Source: Bacillota bacterium (GTDB taxonomy: Bacteria > Bacillota > Clostridia > Acetivibrionales > DTU013). From it: a stretch of 64,000 nt of DNA. Below are positions 15,093 to 22,719 of this stretch, piece after piece (the first letter of the stretch is position 1; each line of letters starts with the position of its first letter). The translations under genes were made by a program, and so were the position numbers. The stretch is from positions 117,474 to 181,473 of the forward strand of contig JAFABI010000012.1 in NCBI GenBank assembly GCA_023426125.1, in the 5' to 3' direction. The notes under the pieces are model-generated. The model was not told where the DNA came from. It made no database searches and saw nothing but the letters and a program-made list of their open reading frames with translations.

Positions 15093-16151
15093 CTACTTTC
15101 CCAGTTCCTTCACCAGGCTTTTTCTGTAAGCCTCGCTCTCCCAATTGCGGATGAAGTCGATTTCCTTCTCCGACATGGTCTTTAAGGGGAGCCCGCTTTT
15201 CTTTATCCCATCTACCACATAAAGATATGCAAGGAGTGTTTCTTCAATGGTCTGGGCTTCGGAGGAATTGGTCTTGTATACAATTTCTCCTGTCTTTGAA
15301 TTGATGTTGAGCTTTTTGTCCATGCCGTCAATGGAAATACTCCCGTTAAGGTATACCAACTGGTCGGGATAAAGCACGGTTTCATCAAAAAATCCCTCGC
15401 GGATCCTGTTGTTTTTGAAATAATCCGCAATGTATTCCGTCTTGCTTATGAATGTGTTTTCATCCACCGTAAAAAGCTCGATTGACGGAAAAGCCTCACC
15501 TATCCCAAGGTATTCCCTGATCCTGCGGTTCACTTCCGCATGAAGCTCCACGCACTTTTTCGCATCATCGGAAGATACAATGAGACCGTGGTTTTCCATA
15601 AAAATTGCGTCCGGATACTTACCCGATTCATTGGCGGCCTTTTTGACGGCCTCCGCGATTTTCAGGGAAAGGCAGAAGCCGGGGTTTATGTATGGAACCC
15701 AGGCAGTGCCGAATTCGCAGTCCTTGAATATTTTCCCTACTGTTTCCTCACCATTGGAAGTACAGCAGATCATATTGGCATAAACCGAATGGGTATGGAT
15801 CACATACTTTTTCAAAAAGGAATGAAAGCCTGCTTCAACCGACGGCCTTAGCTTTTTCAGCCCTCCCATTTCAACGATGCTGCCTTTGACAAATTCGGTG
15901 CTTTCCTTTTCATAATCCCTGTCCTGACTCAAATCGACACTGTCGAAAAAACCCTTGATGTCCTTGTAATTAACTACAACATAGCCTTCACCGGGGGTGA
16001 TCTGCTTCAGTTTGTAGCCTGAGGCCTTGACGGCCATCAATTCGCCGGAGAGCTTGGCAGAGGTGTTCCCTCCGCCGCCCTGGGTGAATTCAACGGGATT
16101 GCCTACCGTTTTTGAAATATATTCCAGATTCTTCAGTATCTCCTCATACAT
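15093..16151 (-). CDS. rhaD: Class II aldolase, probable rhamnulose-1-phosphate aldolase
   Basis: Zinc-dependent class II (fuculose/rhamnulose-1-phosphate) aldolase that splits rhamnulose-1-phosphate into dihydroxyacetone phosphate and L-lactaldehyde. Seen: GGGGNTSAK (phosphate-binding), HTHSVYAN with two zinc-ligand His, and MENHGLIV with the third. At about 352 aa it is longer than the about 275-aa E. coli RhaD; a C-terminal extension of about 90 residues is present, and its 3' end is duplicated at 12778-13027. ATG 16151 has AGGAG nine bases upstream. It follows rhaA by 12 bases, and kinase, isomerase and aldolase together complete the rhamnose pathway, which supports the symbol although the long subtype is not proven. 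Confidence 0.85.
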   Translation of the reverse strand: MYEEILKNLEYISKTVGNPVEFTQGGGGNTSAKLSGELMAVKASGYKLKQITPGEGYVVVNYKDIKGFFDSVDLSQDRDYEKESTEFVKGSIVEMGGLKKLRPSVEAGFHSFLKKYVIHTHSVYANMICCTSNGEETVGKIFKDCEFGTAWVPYINPGFCLSLKIAEAVKKAANESGKYPDAIFMENHGLIVSSDDAKKCVELHAEVNRRIREYLGIGEAFPSIELFTVDENTFISKTEYIADYFKNNRIREGFFDETVLYPDQLVYLNGSISIDGMDKKLNINSKTGEIVYKTNSSEAQTIEETLLAYLYVVDGIKKSGLPLKTMSEKEIDFIRNWESEAYRKSLVKELGK

Positions 16152-16163
16152 TGCAGCCATCTC

Positions 16164-17426
16164 CTATCTTTTTGAAAGCACATTTTTTTCATAAGCTTTT
16201 ACGTCCTCCAGCCAGTCGGCCCCGGCAGGTACGCCCATATCACTGCAGAACTTATCCCACACCGCGCCGAAGGGGAGCGTTTTGAATTCCTCCATCAAAG
16301 CAAGCCTGCTGCCGTAATCACCTTTGTTTTCTTCCGCAACAATCCTGTCTGTCGGCTCCAGCAGGGCGATCATGATTGACTTGAGCGCCGCCCTTGTACC
16401 TGTAACCCATGCAGTGATCCTGTTGATGCTTCCGTCAAAAAAATCCAGCGCATAATATACTTTGTCAAAGGCATTGCATCTTTTTACCTCCTGCGCCACT
16501 GCCAGCAAGTCGTCGTTTAAAATCACCACATGGTCGCTATCCCAGCGTACCGGCCTGCTGACATGCATAAGCAGGTCGTCGGCAAAGAGCAGTACGGAGG
16601 AAATCTTGTCCGCAATGCTTTCTGTCAAATGGAAATGGCCCATATCGATGCACATGGTTACGTTATTTTTCAGGCAATAGCCCATGGAAAACTCATGGGA
16701 AGCAACGGTATAGGATTCCACACCAATTCCGAACAGCTTGCTTTCCAGCGCGTCGATCAGATATTTCTTATCATATTTTACAGAAAGTATTTCATCCAGG
16801 GATTTGACCATCTGTGCTCTGTAGCCCAGACGGTCCGCCGGAATGTCCTTAAAGCCGTCAGGCAGCCATATGTTCATGACGGAAGCCTTTCCCAGCTCTT
16901 TTCCGATGGCTGCGGCAATTTCACGGCAAACCTTTACGTGTCTCACCCAGAACTGCCTTATCTTTTCATCCTTGCTGCCCAGGGTAAACCCTGACGCCGC
17001 CATGGGATGCCCAAAGCAGGTTGGGTTGAAGTCAATTGCCACATCAAGCTTTTTTGCCCAGTCGATCCATTTGCGGAAATGCTCAACGGTCAGCTGGTCT
17101 CTCTCCACGATTTTACCGTCGGTTTCCGCATAAATTGCATGGAGGTTGACACGGTGATTTCCGGGGATCAGGCTGAAGGCTTTTTCATAATCGGCTCTCA
17201 GCTCGTCGCCGTTCCTTGCCCTTCCGGGATAATTCCCCGTACTGAGAATTCCACCGCCGGCGCCGCCGGCTGTTACTTCGAAACCGTTGACATCATCCCC
17301 CTGCCAGCAGTGCAGCGAGATGCTGCGCTCCTTCATTTTTTCCAGTACGGCGTCAGTATCGATGCCAAATGCCGCATATGCTTTCTTTGCATACGCATAG
17401 CCTTCATTTACTTTGGTATTGCTCAT
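16164..17426 (-). CDS. rhaA: L-rhamnose isomerase
   Basis: Metal-dependent isomerase converting L-rhamnose to L-rhamnulose, 420 aa, the usual length of RhaA (about 419-424). Recognisable blocks are HCWQGDDVNGFE near 39, NLHAIYAE near 97, DFNPTCFGHPMA near 134, NIWLPDGFKD near 189 and HFHLTESIADKISS near 261, all in the TIM barrel around the metal site. ATG 17426 has AGGAGG eight bases before it. Third gene of the rhamnose operon, after the kinase and the ASRT-like gene. Confidence 0.97.
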   Translation of the reverse strand: MSNTKVNEGYAYAKKAYAAFGIDTDAVLEKMKERSISLHCWQGDDVNGFEVTAGGAGGGILSTGNYPGRARNGDELRADYEKAFSLIPGNHRVNLHAIYAETDGKIVERDQLTVEHFRKWIDWAKKLDVAIDFNPTCFGHPMAASGFTLGSKDEKIRQFWVRHVKVCREIAAAIGKELGKASVMNIWLPDGFKDIPADRLGYRAQMVKSLDEILSVKYDKKYLIDALESKLFGIGVESYTVASHEFSMGYCLKNNVTMCIDMGHFHLTESIADKISSVLLFADDLLMHVSRPVRWDSDHVVILNDDLLAVAQEVKRCNAFDKVYYALDFFDGSINRITAWVTGTRAALKSIMIALLEPTDRIVAEENKGDYGSRLALMEEFKTLPFGAVWDKFCSDMGVPAGADWLEDVKAYEKNVLSKR

Positions 17427-17470
17427 GTTCAAATCCTCCTGATTCTTATTCTCAACGTGTCAAAATACAC

Positions 17471-17493
17471 GGACGCGCAATGCGCGCCCCTAC
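17471..17493. repeat. Short palindromic interspersed repeat
   Basis: GGACGCGCAATGCGCGCCCC, a GCGC-AAT-GCGC hairpin followed by CCCCTAC. The same 23 bases recur at 33868-33890, with two changes at 62692-62714 and as an arm-swapped variant at 11730. It lies between the ASRT-like gene and rhaA and is further framed by CAC/GTG. Confidence 0.85.
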
Positions 17494-17557
17494 CCGTGGA
17501 ATATCAACATGAGTGTCAACAGGGAACAGTCCTTTTCCGGCACCCTTCTGACACTTT

Positions 17558-17929
17558 TTACAACGGATAGGCCATGGTAGTCATCAAGGCCATTTCAGCC
17601 TGAGTCGTATCCATCCTGCTGTACTGCACCACCACTTTTTCACTGCATTCCACCATCATCGCATAGGGCACTCCCTTAGGCACGCTGTTACCTGAAGCAT
17701 CCAGGAGTTTATCCATCCTTATGTGGTTTGTTCTTTCCGCCGGGCAAATCGCGTTGAAGCCGGCCATTTTGTCCCTGTCTTCAAAGTAAAGGGTGATCTC
17801 GATCCGGGCATCCCTTTCTCCCGGGTTCAAAACGCATATAGCCTCATGGCTGGGAAAATGCCCGTTGCTGATGGTAGGGTAATATGCATCCGGTATGTAC
17901 CATACCTTTGCGCCTGCTTCTGTTTTCAT
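17558..17929 (-). CDS. Anabaena sensory rhodopsin transducer (ASRT)-family protein
   Basis: Small soluble protein of 123 aa matching the ASRT fold over its whole length: VWYIPDAYYP, then SHEAICVLNPGERDARIEIT, the stretch PAERTNHIRMDKL, and the end VVVQYSRMDTTQAEMALM. In Anabaena the family member couples to a retinal photoreceptor, but most relatives come from organisms without rhodopsins and sit in sugar operons. Here it lies between rhaB and rhaA, so a role as a carbohydrate-responsive or ligand-binding protein in rhamnose metabolism is more likely than light sensing; this is inference. No rhodopsin gene is in the window. Confidence 0.85.
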   Translation of the reverse strand: MKTEAGAKVWYIPDAYYPTISNGHFPSHEAICVLNPGERDARIEITLYFEDRDKMAGFNAICPAERTNHIRMDKLLDASGNSVPKGVPYAMMVECSEKVVVQYSRMDTTQAEMALMTTMAYPL

Positions 17930-18055
17930 GCTTTCTGCCTCACTTTCCGTATCCGGAATTCTTCAACAGGGCCATATAAGCTTTTTTCGGTCCTTGAAAC
18001 GGCGGTAAACAACAAAGTGCCGTCTCTCTCCGGTTCTGTCGGCTCTTCCTCTTTT

Positions 18056-19528
18056 TTATTTTGATGTAATGCTTAAAAACCGTTCGTAAGCAGCATCCCA
18101 GCCTGCCTTGTTTTCGGGGGAATACTCCACCGACGGGAAGGAATTCCTGACGATCAGCCTGCCCTCATTCAGGTTTTTGACCTCGCCGAGCGCCAGCAGC
18201 TGAGCCATAAGATTTCCAGTAGCCGTTGCCTCCACAGGCCCGGCGATTACCGGCCTGGAAATTGCATTCGCCGTAAACTGGGACAGCAGCGTATTTTTGC
18301 AGCCGCCTCCCACGATATGGAGCACCGGCAGGGAATAGCCAACGACTTGTTCAAGGCCTTCCACGGACTTTCTGTAGGTCATGGCCAGACTCTCCATGAT
18401 GCAGCGGACAATTTGCGGCTTGGTCTCAGGAACTTTCTGGCCGGTTTTCCTGCAGTAGTCCTGGATTTTCGAAGGCATTCTGCCGGGACTGAAAAAGCTG
18501 CTGTCGTCAGGGTCTATGAAAGCAGCGAAAGCTTCGGCATTGACAGCGCCTTCCTCCAATTCGTCAAAGCTGACCGGTTCCCCTGATTTATCCCAGGTTC
18601 TCTTGCATTCCTGGTATATCCACAGCCCCATAATATTCTTAAGAAGCCTTATGGTCTTGTTGTAACCACCCTCGTTGGTATAGTTGAGCTTGAATGCATC
18701 GTCATTGATTACAGACACGGCTGATTCCACGCCCAGGAGAGACCATGTACCGCTGCTTAGATACGCGTACCTGCCTTCCACTGCAGGCACCGATACAACC
18801 GCGCTCCCCGTATCATGCTCCGCGACTGCTACGACAGGCACCTGTCCGATGCCAAGCTCTCCTGCCACACCGGAGGTAAGTTTTCCTGCAACTGTTCCCG
18901 CATCAATTATCTCAGTCAGTATATTCCGGGGAATACCCAATTTGTCCAACAGATCTCCCGCCCAGTTCCGGGTATGGGCATCAATCATTTGGGACGTACT
19001 GGCTATGGTGTATTCGCTGCTTTTTTCACCTGTAAGGAAATATCTCAGCAGATCGGGTGTAAACAGCATCGTCGAAGCCTTTTCCAGCAGCGGAGATTTG
19101 TTGAATTTCATTGAAAATAGCTGGTACAGGCTGTTGAAAACCTGAAACGCTATACCGGTCGCGGCGTATATTTCCTGCCCCGGTACGATGCGGCATGCTT
19201 CCTCTATCATGCCTTCCGTTCTGCTGTCCCTGTAATGATAGGGATTTCCCAGGAGTCCTCCCGTTGAATCCAGTAAGCCGAAATCCACTCCCCAGGTATC
19301 TATCCCGATGGAGGCTATGTCCTTGTATCCGCCGGCAGCAGTTTTCAAGATACCCTGCTTCATTTCATGAAACAATCTGAGAATATCCCAATACAGGCTA
19401 CCTCCAACCATGACCGGTTCATTAGCGAATCTGTGCATTTCACTTAAGCTGAGACGTTCCCCGTCGAATTTTCCCAGCATCGCCCTCCCGCTGCTGGCGC
19501 CATAATCAAAAGCCAATAAGTTGAGCAT
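18056..19528 (-). CDS. rhaB: Rhamnulokinase (FGGY family)
   Basis: ATP-dependent kinase phosphorylating L-rhamnulose at O1, 490 aa as expected for RhaB. Seen: N-terminal nucleotide-binding start LLAFDYGASSGRA, GIDTWGVDFGLLD near 70-82 (sugar-binding Asp), GTWSLLG near 260, and the C-terminal ATP loop VGGGCKNTLLSQ near 405. First gene of the minus-strand rhamnose operon; GAGGTGG precedes ATG. Promoter at 19559-19587 with an upstream element shared with the transporter operon. Confidence 0.96.
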   Translation of the reverse strand: MLNLLAFDYGASSGRAMLGKFDGERLSLSEMHRFANEPVMVGGSLYWDILRLFHEMKQGILKTAAGGYKDIASIGIDTWGVDFGLLDSTGGLLGNPYHYRDSRTEGMIEEACRIVPGQEIYAATGIAFQVFNSLYQLFSMKFNKSPLLEKASTMLFTPDLLRYFLTGEKSSEYTIASTSQMIDAHTRNWAGDLLDKLGIPRNILTEIIDAGTVAGKLTSGVAGELGIGQVPVVAVAEHDTGSAVVSVPAVEGRYAYLSSGTWSLLGVESAVSVINDDAFKLNYTNEGGYNKTIRLLKNIMGLWIYQECKRTWDKSGEPVSFDELEEGAVNAEAFAAFIDPDDSSFFSPGRMPSKIQDYCRKTGQKVPETKPQIVRCIMESLAMTYRKSVEGLEQVVGYSLPVLHIVGGGCKNTLLSQFTANAISRPVIAGPVEATATGNLMAQLLALGEVKNLNEGRLIVRNSFPSVEYSPENKAGWDAAYERFLSITSK

Positions 19529-19558
19529 TGTACCACCTCTTCATCTCGTATTGCTCCA

Positions 19559-19587
19559 ATAATACCATTCTAATTAATTCTGTTCAA
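19559..19587 (-). promoter_or_regulatory. Promoter of the rhamnose operon
   Basis: Minus strand TTGAAC (19582-19587), 17 bases, TATTAT (19559-19564), about 30 bases before rhaB. The -35 box is embedded in the conserved 35-bp element at 19580-19614, the arrangement of an activator contacting RNA polymerase. Confidence 0.7.
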
Positions 19588-19614
19588 TATTTCATTGGAA
19601 TATGTTATCCTTTA
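19580..19614 (-). promoter_or_regulatory. 35-bp conserved regulatory element, rha copy
   Basis: Plus-strand reading CTGTTCA..ATTTCAT.GGAATATGTTAT.CTTTA; 31 of 35 bases match 31681-31715 upstream of the LplABC-type transporter operon, in the same orientation relative to the downstream operon. Its size fits two AraC-type half-sites. Likely bound by one of the two RhaS-like AraC regulators in this window. Confidence 0.7.
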
Positions 19615-19739
19615 ATTAGGAAATGTTACAAAAGTGACTGCAGCTTTATTCTCTACAGTTATCCGCATCGCCCGGGCTCTCTGGAATGACCCGGTCTGAT
19701 TTTATTTCGCAGCGGATCGGAGCCTGGCAATCTGACTTA

Positions 19740-20050
19740 TCATGAGAGCGAAAGTGGGGGATGAATTGCATAAAACCCATTGTAAAAGAGCAAACGTTCG
19801 GTATGATATAAGTAGCATGTTGACATCGAATATATAGGGTTGCAGGGGCAAGTCCTCTCCTGCGTAAATATTCCAGGCACTAAAAGTAGCTAAGTTGCAA
19901 CAGGGCATATGCGCCTGTAGACCGTCATTGGCCGCTTAGCGGTATAATGTGCAAGTACGGCCCGGTTCGGGCCTTCGGGGATGGGTGAGGTTAGGAGCTC
20001 AGAAGAATCGAGAAACCCCCACTTCTATAAGTGGGGGTAGTTCACGTAGA
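19740..20050 (+). mobile_element. Orphan IS200/IS605-type right end or omega-RNA-like remnant
   Basis: The sequence ends in a perfect 10-bp hairpin ACCCCCACTT-CTAT-AAGTGGGGGT (20015-20038) followed by GTTCAC, the layout of the right end of IS200/IS605 elements, where the guide RNA of TnpB or IscB is also encoded. Upstream are further stem-forming pieces: GGCCCGGTTCGGGCC near 19960, CCGCTTAGCGG near 19932 and CTCCTGC/GCAGGGG near 19845. No tnpA, tnpB or iscB frame survives; short frames in the region are interrupted. A stand-alone structured RNA is the alternative reading. Confidence 0.55.
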
Positions 20051-20061
20051 GACGAGACAGA

Positions 20062-21507
20062 CTAGCTCATGCCATTCGCTGCATTCTTCACAGCTTCAAG
20101 TACCTTCAGGGACTCCAGGGATACAGTCTGATCCTCCCACATTCCTATGTTGATGGACAGCGGGACTCTCCGGGAAATTGCATCCTCTACCCATGGAATC
20201 ACATGGCAAGAATCAAATACCACATTGATGGGCTGTTCAGGTCCCATAGGGCTATAGTTGTCAGGGCATAACGTTATGGGAAACATCCCATGCTGGAGCA
20301 AGCCTTTTTGCGGTCCGTCCATAAATACGCCATCGCCTCCCGCCTGCGCACTTCCATAAGCCGGCAGGCCCATATCATACTCGCCAAAAAACACGTTCTG
20401 GAATTCTGTTAATCTGCACAATCTTTCTCCCCCGGGGTTTATGGATATGATCCTGTCCGGGTTGCCTGATTTCATCGCCATGCCAATGCGTTCAAAGGGC
20501 GCGGGGTAGAATGTGTTCCCGTCATCGATAAACCAGCCGTCCAGGGAAGTTCCATAGCGGTTTCCCACTTCCGTCATGATATCGCAGAAATTATCGAAAA
20601 AGGTTGACCGGTCCCCGGTACTATCCTGTCCGAAGGATGAAGGCCAGTTTTGTTTGTCGCGCCATGTCTCCTCTTCCCCAACACCATGGTAATAATACAG
20701 TATAAACTTTATACCGTTGTTTTGGCATGCACGGGCAATCTCTCCAACCAGATCCCTTTCCGATGTAAAATCACCATGCCCCATGATACGATCCAGGGAT
20801 TTTATCGGCGCCTGCATTCTGAACTGAAACCAGGTAAGCGACCATAGCACATAGGAAGCTCCGCTGGCCATTACCATGTCCATTAGCCGTTGAACGTCAA
20901 AGCTGTTGGTTGCATCCTCGATATTCTTCCGGGGTCCCGTCCGCGGATAAGCCCAGGAACCAAACTGAAACATCAATCCGTATTTGGAATTCCGAAACCA
21001 GTCCATGATAGAAGCCGTTTCATTTCTAAATTCCGCTATCCTTGCTTCGTATGCCGGCCTGTCTGATTCACGGACAAGTTCCAGTGATTTTATCATGGCG
21101 GCACCATGTGCCAAGTCTCTTTTGGCGAGCTTTAGCGTACTGGTCCCGGAAGGTATGTGAATAATGCCGATGTCCTGTTTCTCAAAAACGCCCGCGCTTC
21201 TGGTAGAAAAATCAAGCAAATGCTCCGTCCCTTCCACTGAAAGCTTTAGCGGTACAGGCACCGCAGAACCCGCCAACGCCCATACATGATAGTCCGCACC
21301 GTCAGTCAGCCGGATAGTCCATTTCATATAATCATTTTTTCCGGTTCCAAAATTGTCAATATATTCATGCCTCCAGTTGTCAATATACCTGACCGTCAAC
21401 TCCGGATTGCGTTCCGATGCTGCTGCCATAAGAACCTGCAGATTATCCGACTTTGCCGTTTGATTGAAAACAACCGGATTGTCCCCTTTTTGGCTTACTG
21501 CCTTCAT
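20062..21507 (-). CDS. Alpha-L-fucosidase-like (GH29-type) glycoside hydrolase
   Basis: Intracellular hydrolase of about 481 aa without a signal peptide. An N-terminal beta-rich region (to about 150) binds carbohydrate; the catalytic barrel starts at NSKYGLMFQFGSWAYP, the counterpart of the GH29 opening YGMFIHWG. LDGWFIDDGNTF near 325 holds the likely nucleophile Asp at the strand end expected for GH29. ATG 21507 and 21522 are both possible; the first has AGGAG close by. Divergent from the AraC gene at 21643, which may control it. Distant from characterised fucosidases, so exact activity is uncertain. Confidence 0.75.
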   Translation of the reverse strand: MKAVSQKGDNPVVFNQTAKSDNLQVLMAAASERNPELTVRYIDNWRHEYIDNFGTGKNDYMKWTIRLTDGADYHVWALAGSAVPVPLKLSVEGTEHLLDFSTRSAGVFEKQDIGIIHIPSGTSTLKLAKRDLAHGAAMIKSLELVRESDRPAYEARIAEFRNETASIMDWFRNSKYGLMFQFGSWAYPRTGPRKNIEDATNSFDVQRLMDMVMASGASYVLWSLTWFQFRMQAPIKSLDRIMGHGDFTSERDLVGEIARACQNNGIKFILYYYHGVGEEETWRDKQNWPSSFGQDSTGDRSTFFDNFCDIMTEVGNRYGTSLDGWFIDDGNTFYPAPFERIGMAMKSGNPDRIISINPGGERLCRLTEFQNVFFGEYDMGLPAYGSAQAGGDGVFMDGPQKGLLQHGMFPITLCPDNYSPMGPEQPINVVFDSCHVIPWVEDAISRRVPLSINIGMWEDQTVSLESLKVLEAVKNAANGMS

Positions 21508-21642
21508 AGCTCCTGCCCCCATTCGTCATTCCATATTCACGTATTGATTTATATTCCTATTAATTATATAATTTTAAGTGCATTGATTATATGGCAAATA
21601 TTAATCATAAATATGTGAAATCTCATATGAGGTCCCATAACA

Positions 21643-22548
21643 ATGAACAGAAACATAAAGTTTCAAAGCAGGGATTATTTCAGACAGGGAGAATCGTTTT
21701 ATATAAACCGCTTTGAAGAATATACAAAGGAAAATTATACGTACCATTCCCATGATTTTGTAGAAATCTGCTATGTTTGCTCCGGCAGCGGTTATCACAT
21801 TGTTGACGGAAGAGAATACAGAGTTGTCAAAGGCGACCTTTTTATTATAAATTGCGATATATTGCATACCTTTTATAAAATCAGCCGAAACGATAACCTG
21901 ATTACCTTCAACATTGTATTCAAGCCGTGTTTTTTTGACGGCATGCTGATTAACTTCAGTGACTTCAACAGCCTGACCATGTCATACCTGTTCAAGGACG
22001 TTTTCAGGGATGACCCCCTAAAGGAGGATTTGAGGCTTACAACCGAAGAACAAAAGGACATGGATCTATTGATGGAGAATATTTACAAGGAGTATAATCT
22101 TCAGTTGGATGGTTATATGAACATCATAAGAGCCTATATGGTGGAATTTATAGTAAAAATAATGCGTTATTTCAAAGCGAGAAGCATGCTTGATGAATCC
22201 GCTAATAAGAACCCTGCGGTTATAGACTCGATCATTAAATATTTAAATGAGAATTATTCGAAGAAGGTTAGTCTGAATGACGTCGCGCTGAACTCATTCT
22301 TAAGCAAGAATTATCTTTGTAAGTTTTTCAAAAAAGTAACCGGCACGACATTGCATGAATATATACAGCAAATCAGGATAAACGAAGCCTGCAAGCTGCT
22401 GGGCAATTCCGATCTGACAGTAGTGGACATCGCGTTGGCAGTCGGCTTCTCCGATTACAAATCCTTCAACAGTGTTTTCAAAAGAATGAGAGGCATGATT
22501 CCGAAGGAATACCGGAAACTCGCAGCTGTGCCCAAACGGACGAAATAA
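21643..22548 (+). CDS. AraC-family regulator with N-terminal cupin (RhaS/RhaR-like)
   Basis: Transcription activator of 301 aa. Residues 15-110 are a cupin sensing domain (TYHSHDFVEICYVCSGSGYH, then KGDLFIINCDILHTF); residues 195-296 hold two AraC helix-turn-helices (VSLNDVALNSFLSKNYLCKF and VVDIALAVGFSDYKSFNSVF). It lies between the divergent fucosidase-like gene and the glycosidase-like gene that follows on the same strand, and is a paralogue of the regulator at 31857. It probably senses a plant-polysaccharide sugar and controls its neighbours; with the other regulator it is a candidate for binding the shared 35-bp element. Confidence 0.9.
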   Translation: MNRNIKFQSRDYFRQGESFYINRFEEYTKENYTYHSHDFVEICYVCSGSGYHIVDGREYRVVKGDLFIINCDILHTFYKISRNDNLITFNIVFKPCFFDGMLINFSDFNSLTMSYLFKDVFRDDPLKEDLRLTTEEQKDMDLLMENIYKEYNLQLDGYMNIIRAYMVEFIVKIMRYFKARSMLDESANKNPAVIDSIIKYLNENYSKKVSLNDVALNSFLSKNYLCKFFKKVTGTTLHEYIQQIRINEACKLLGNSDLTVVDIALAVGFSDYKSFNSVFKRMRGMIPKEYRKLAAVPKRTK

Positions 22549-22719
22549 AATCACCCAAAAGATAATTTTTACCCACTTTACCATTATAAATTCCATATAT
22601 TTTTGTCAACCAAACTGCTATTTTAATGGTATGGATGTGTCCCGTTTTCCTTACAGGCTATCCATATATACGGGCATCTCCGTGTACAAATAATTTTTTC
22701 TTAAGGGAGAGTAAAAAAC

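Noticed and set aside
19702..19908. 68-codon minus-strand frame
   Set aside because: Lies across the structured IS-like remnant and has no RBS or family features.
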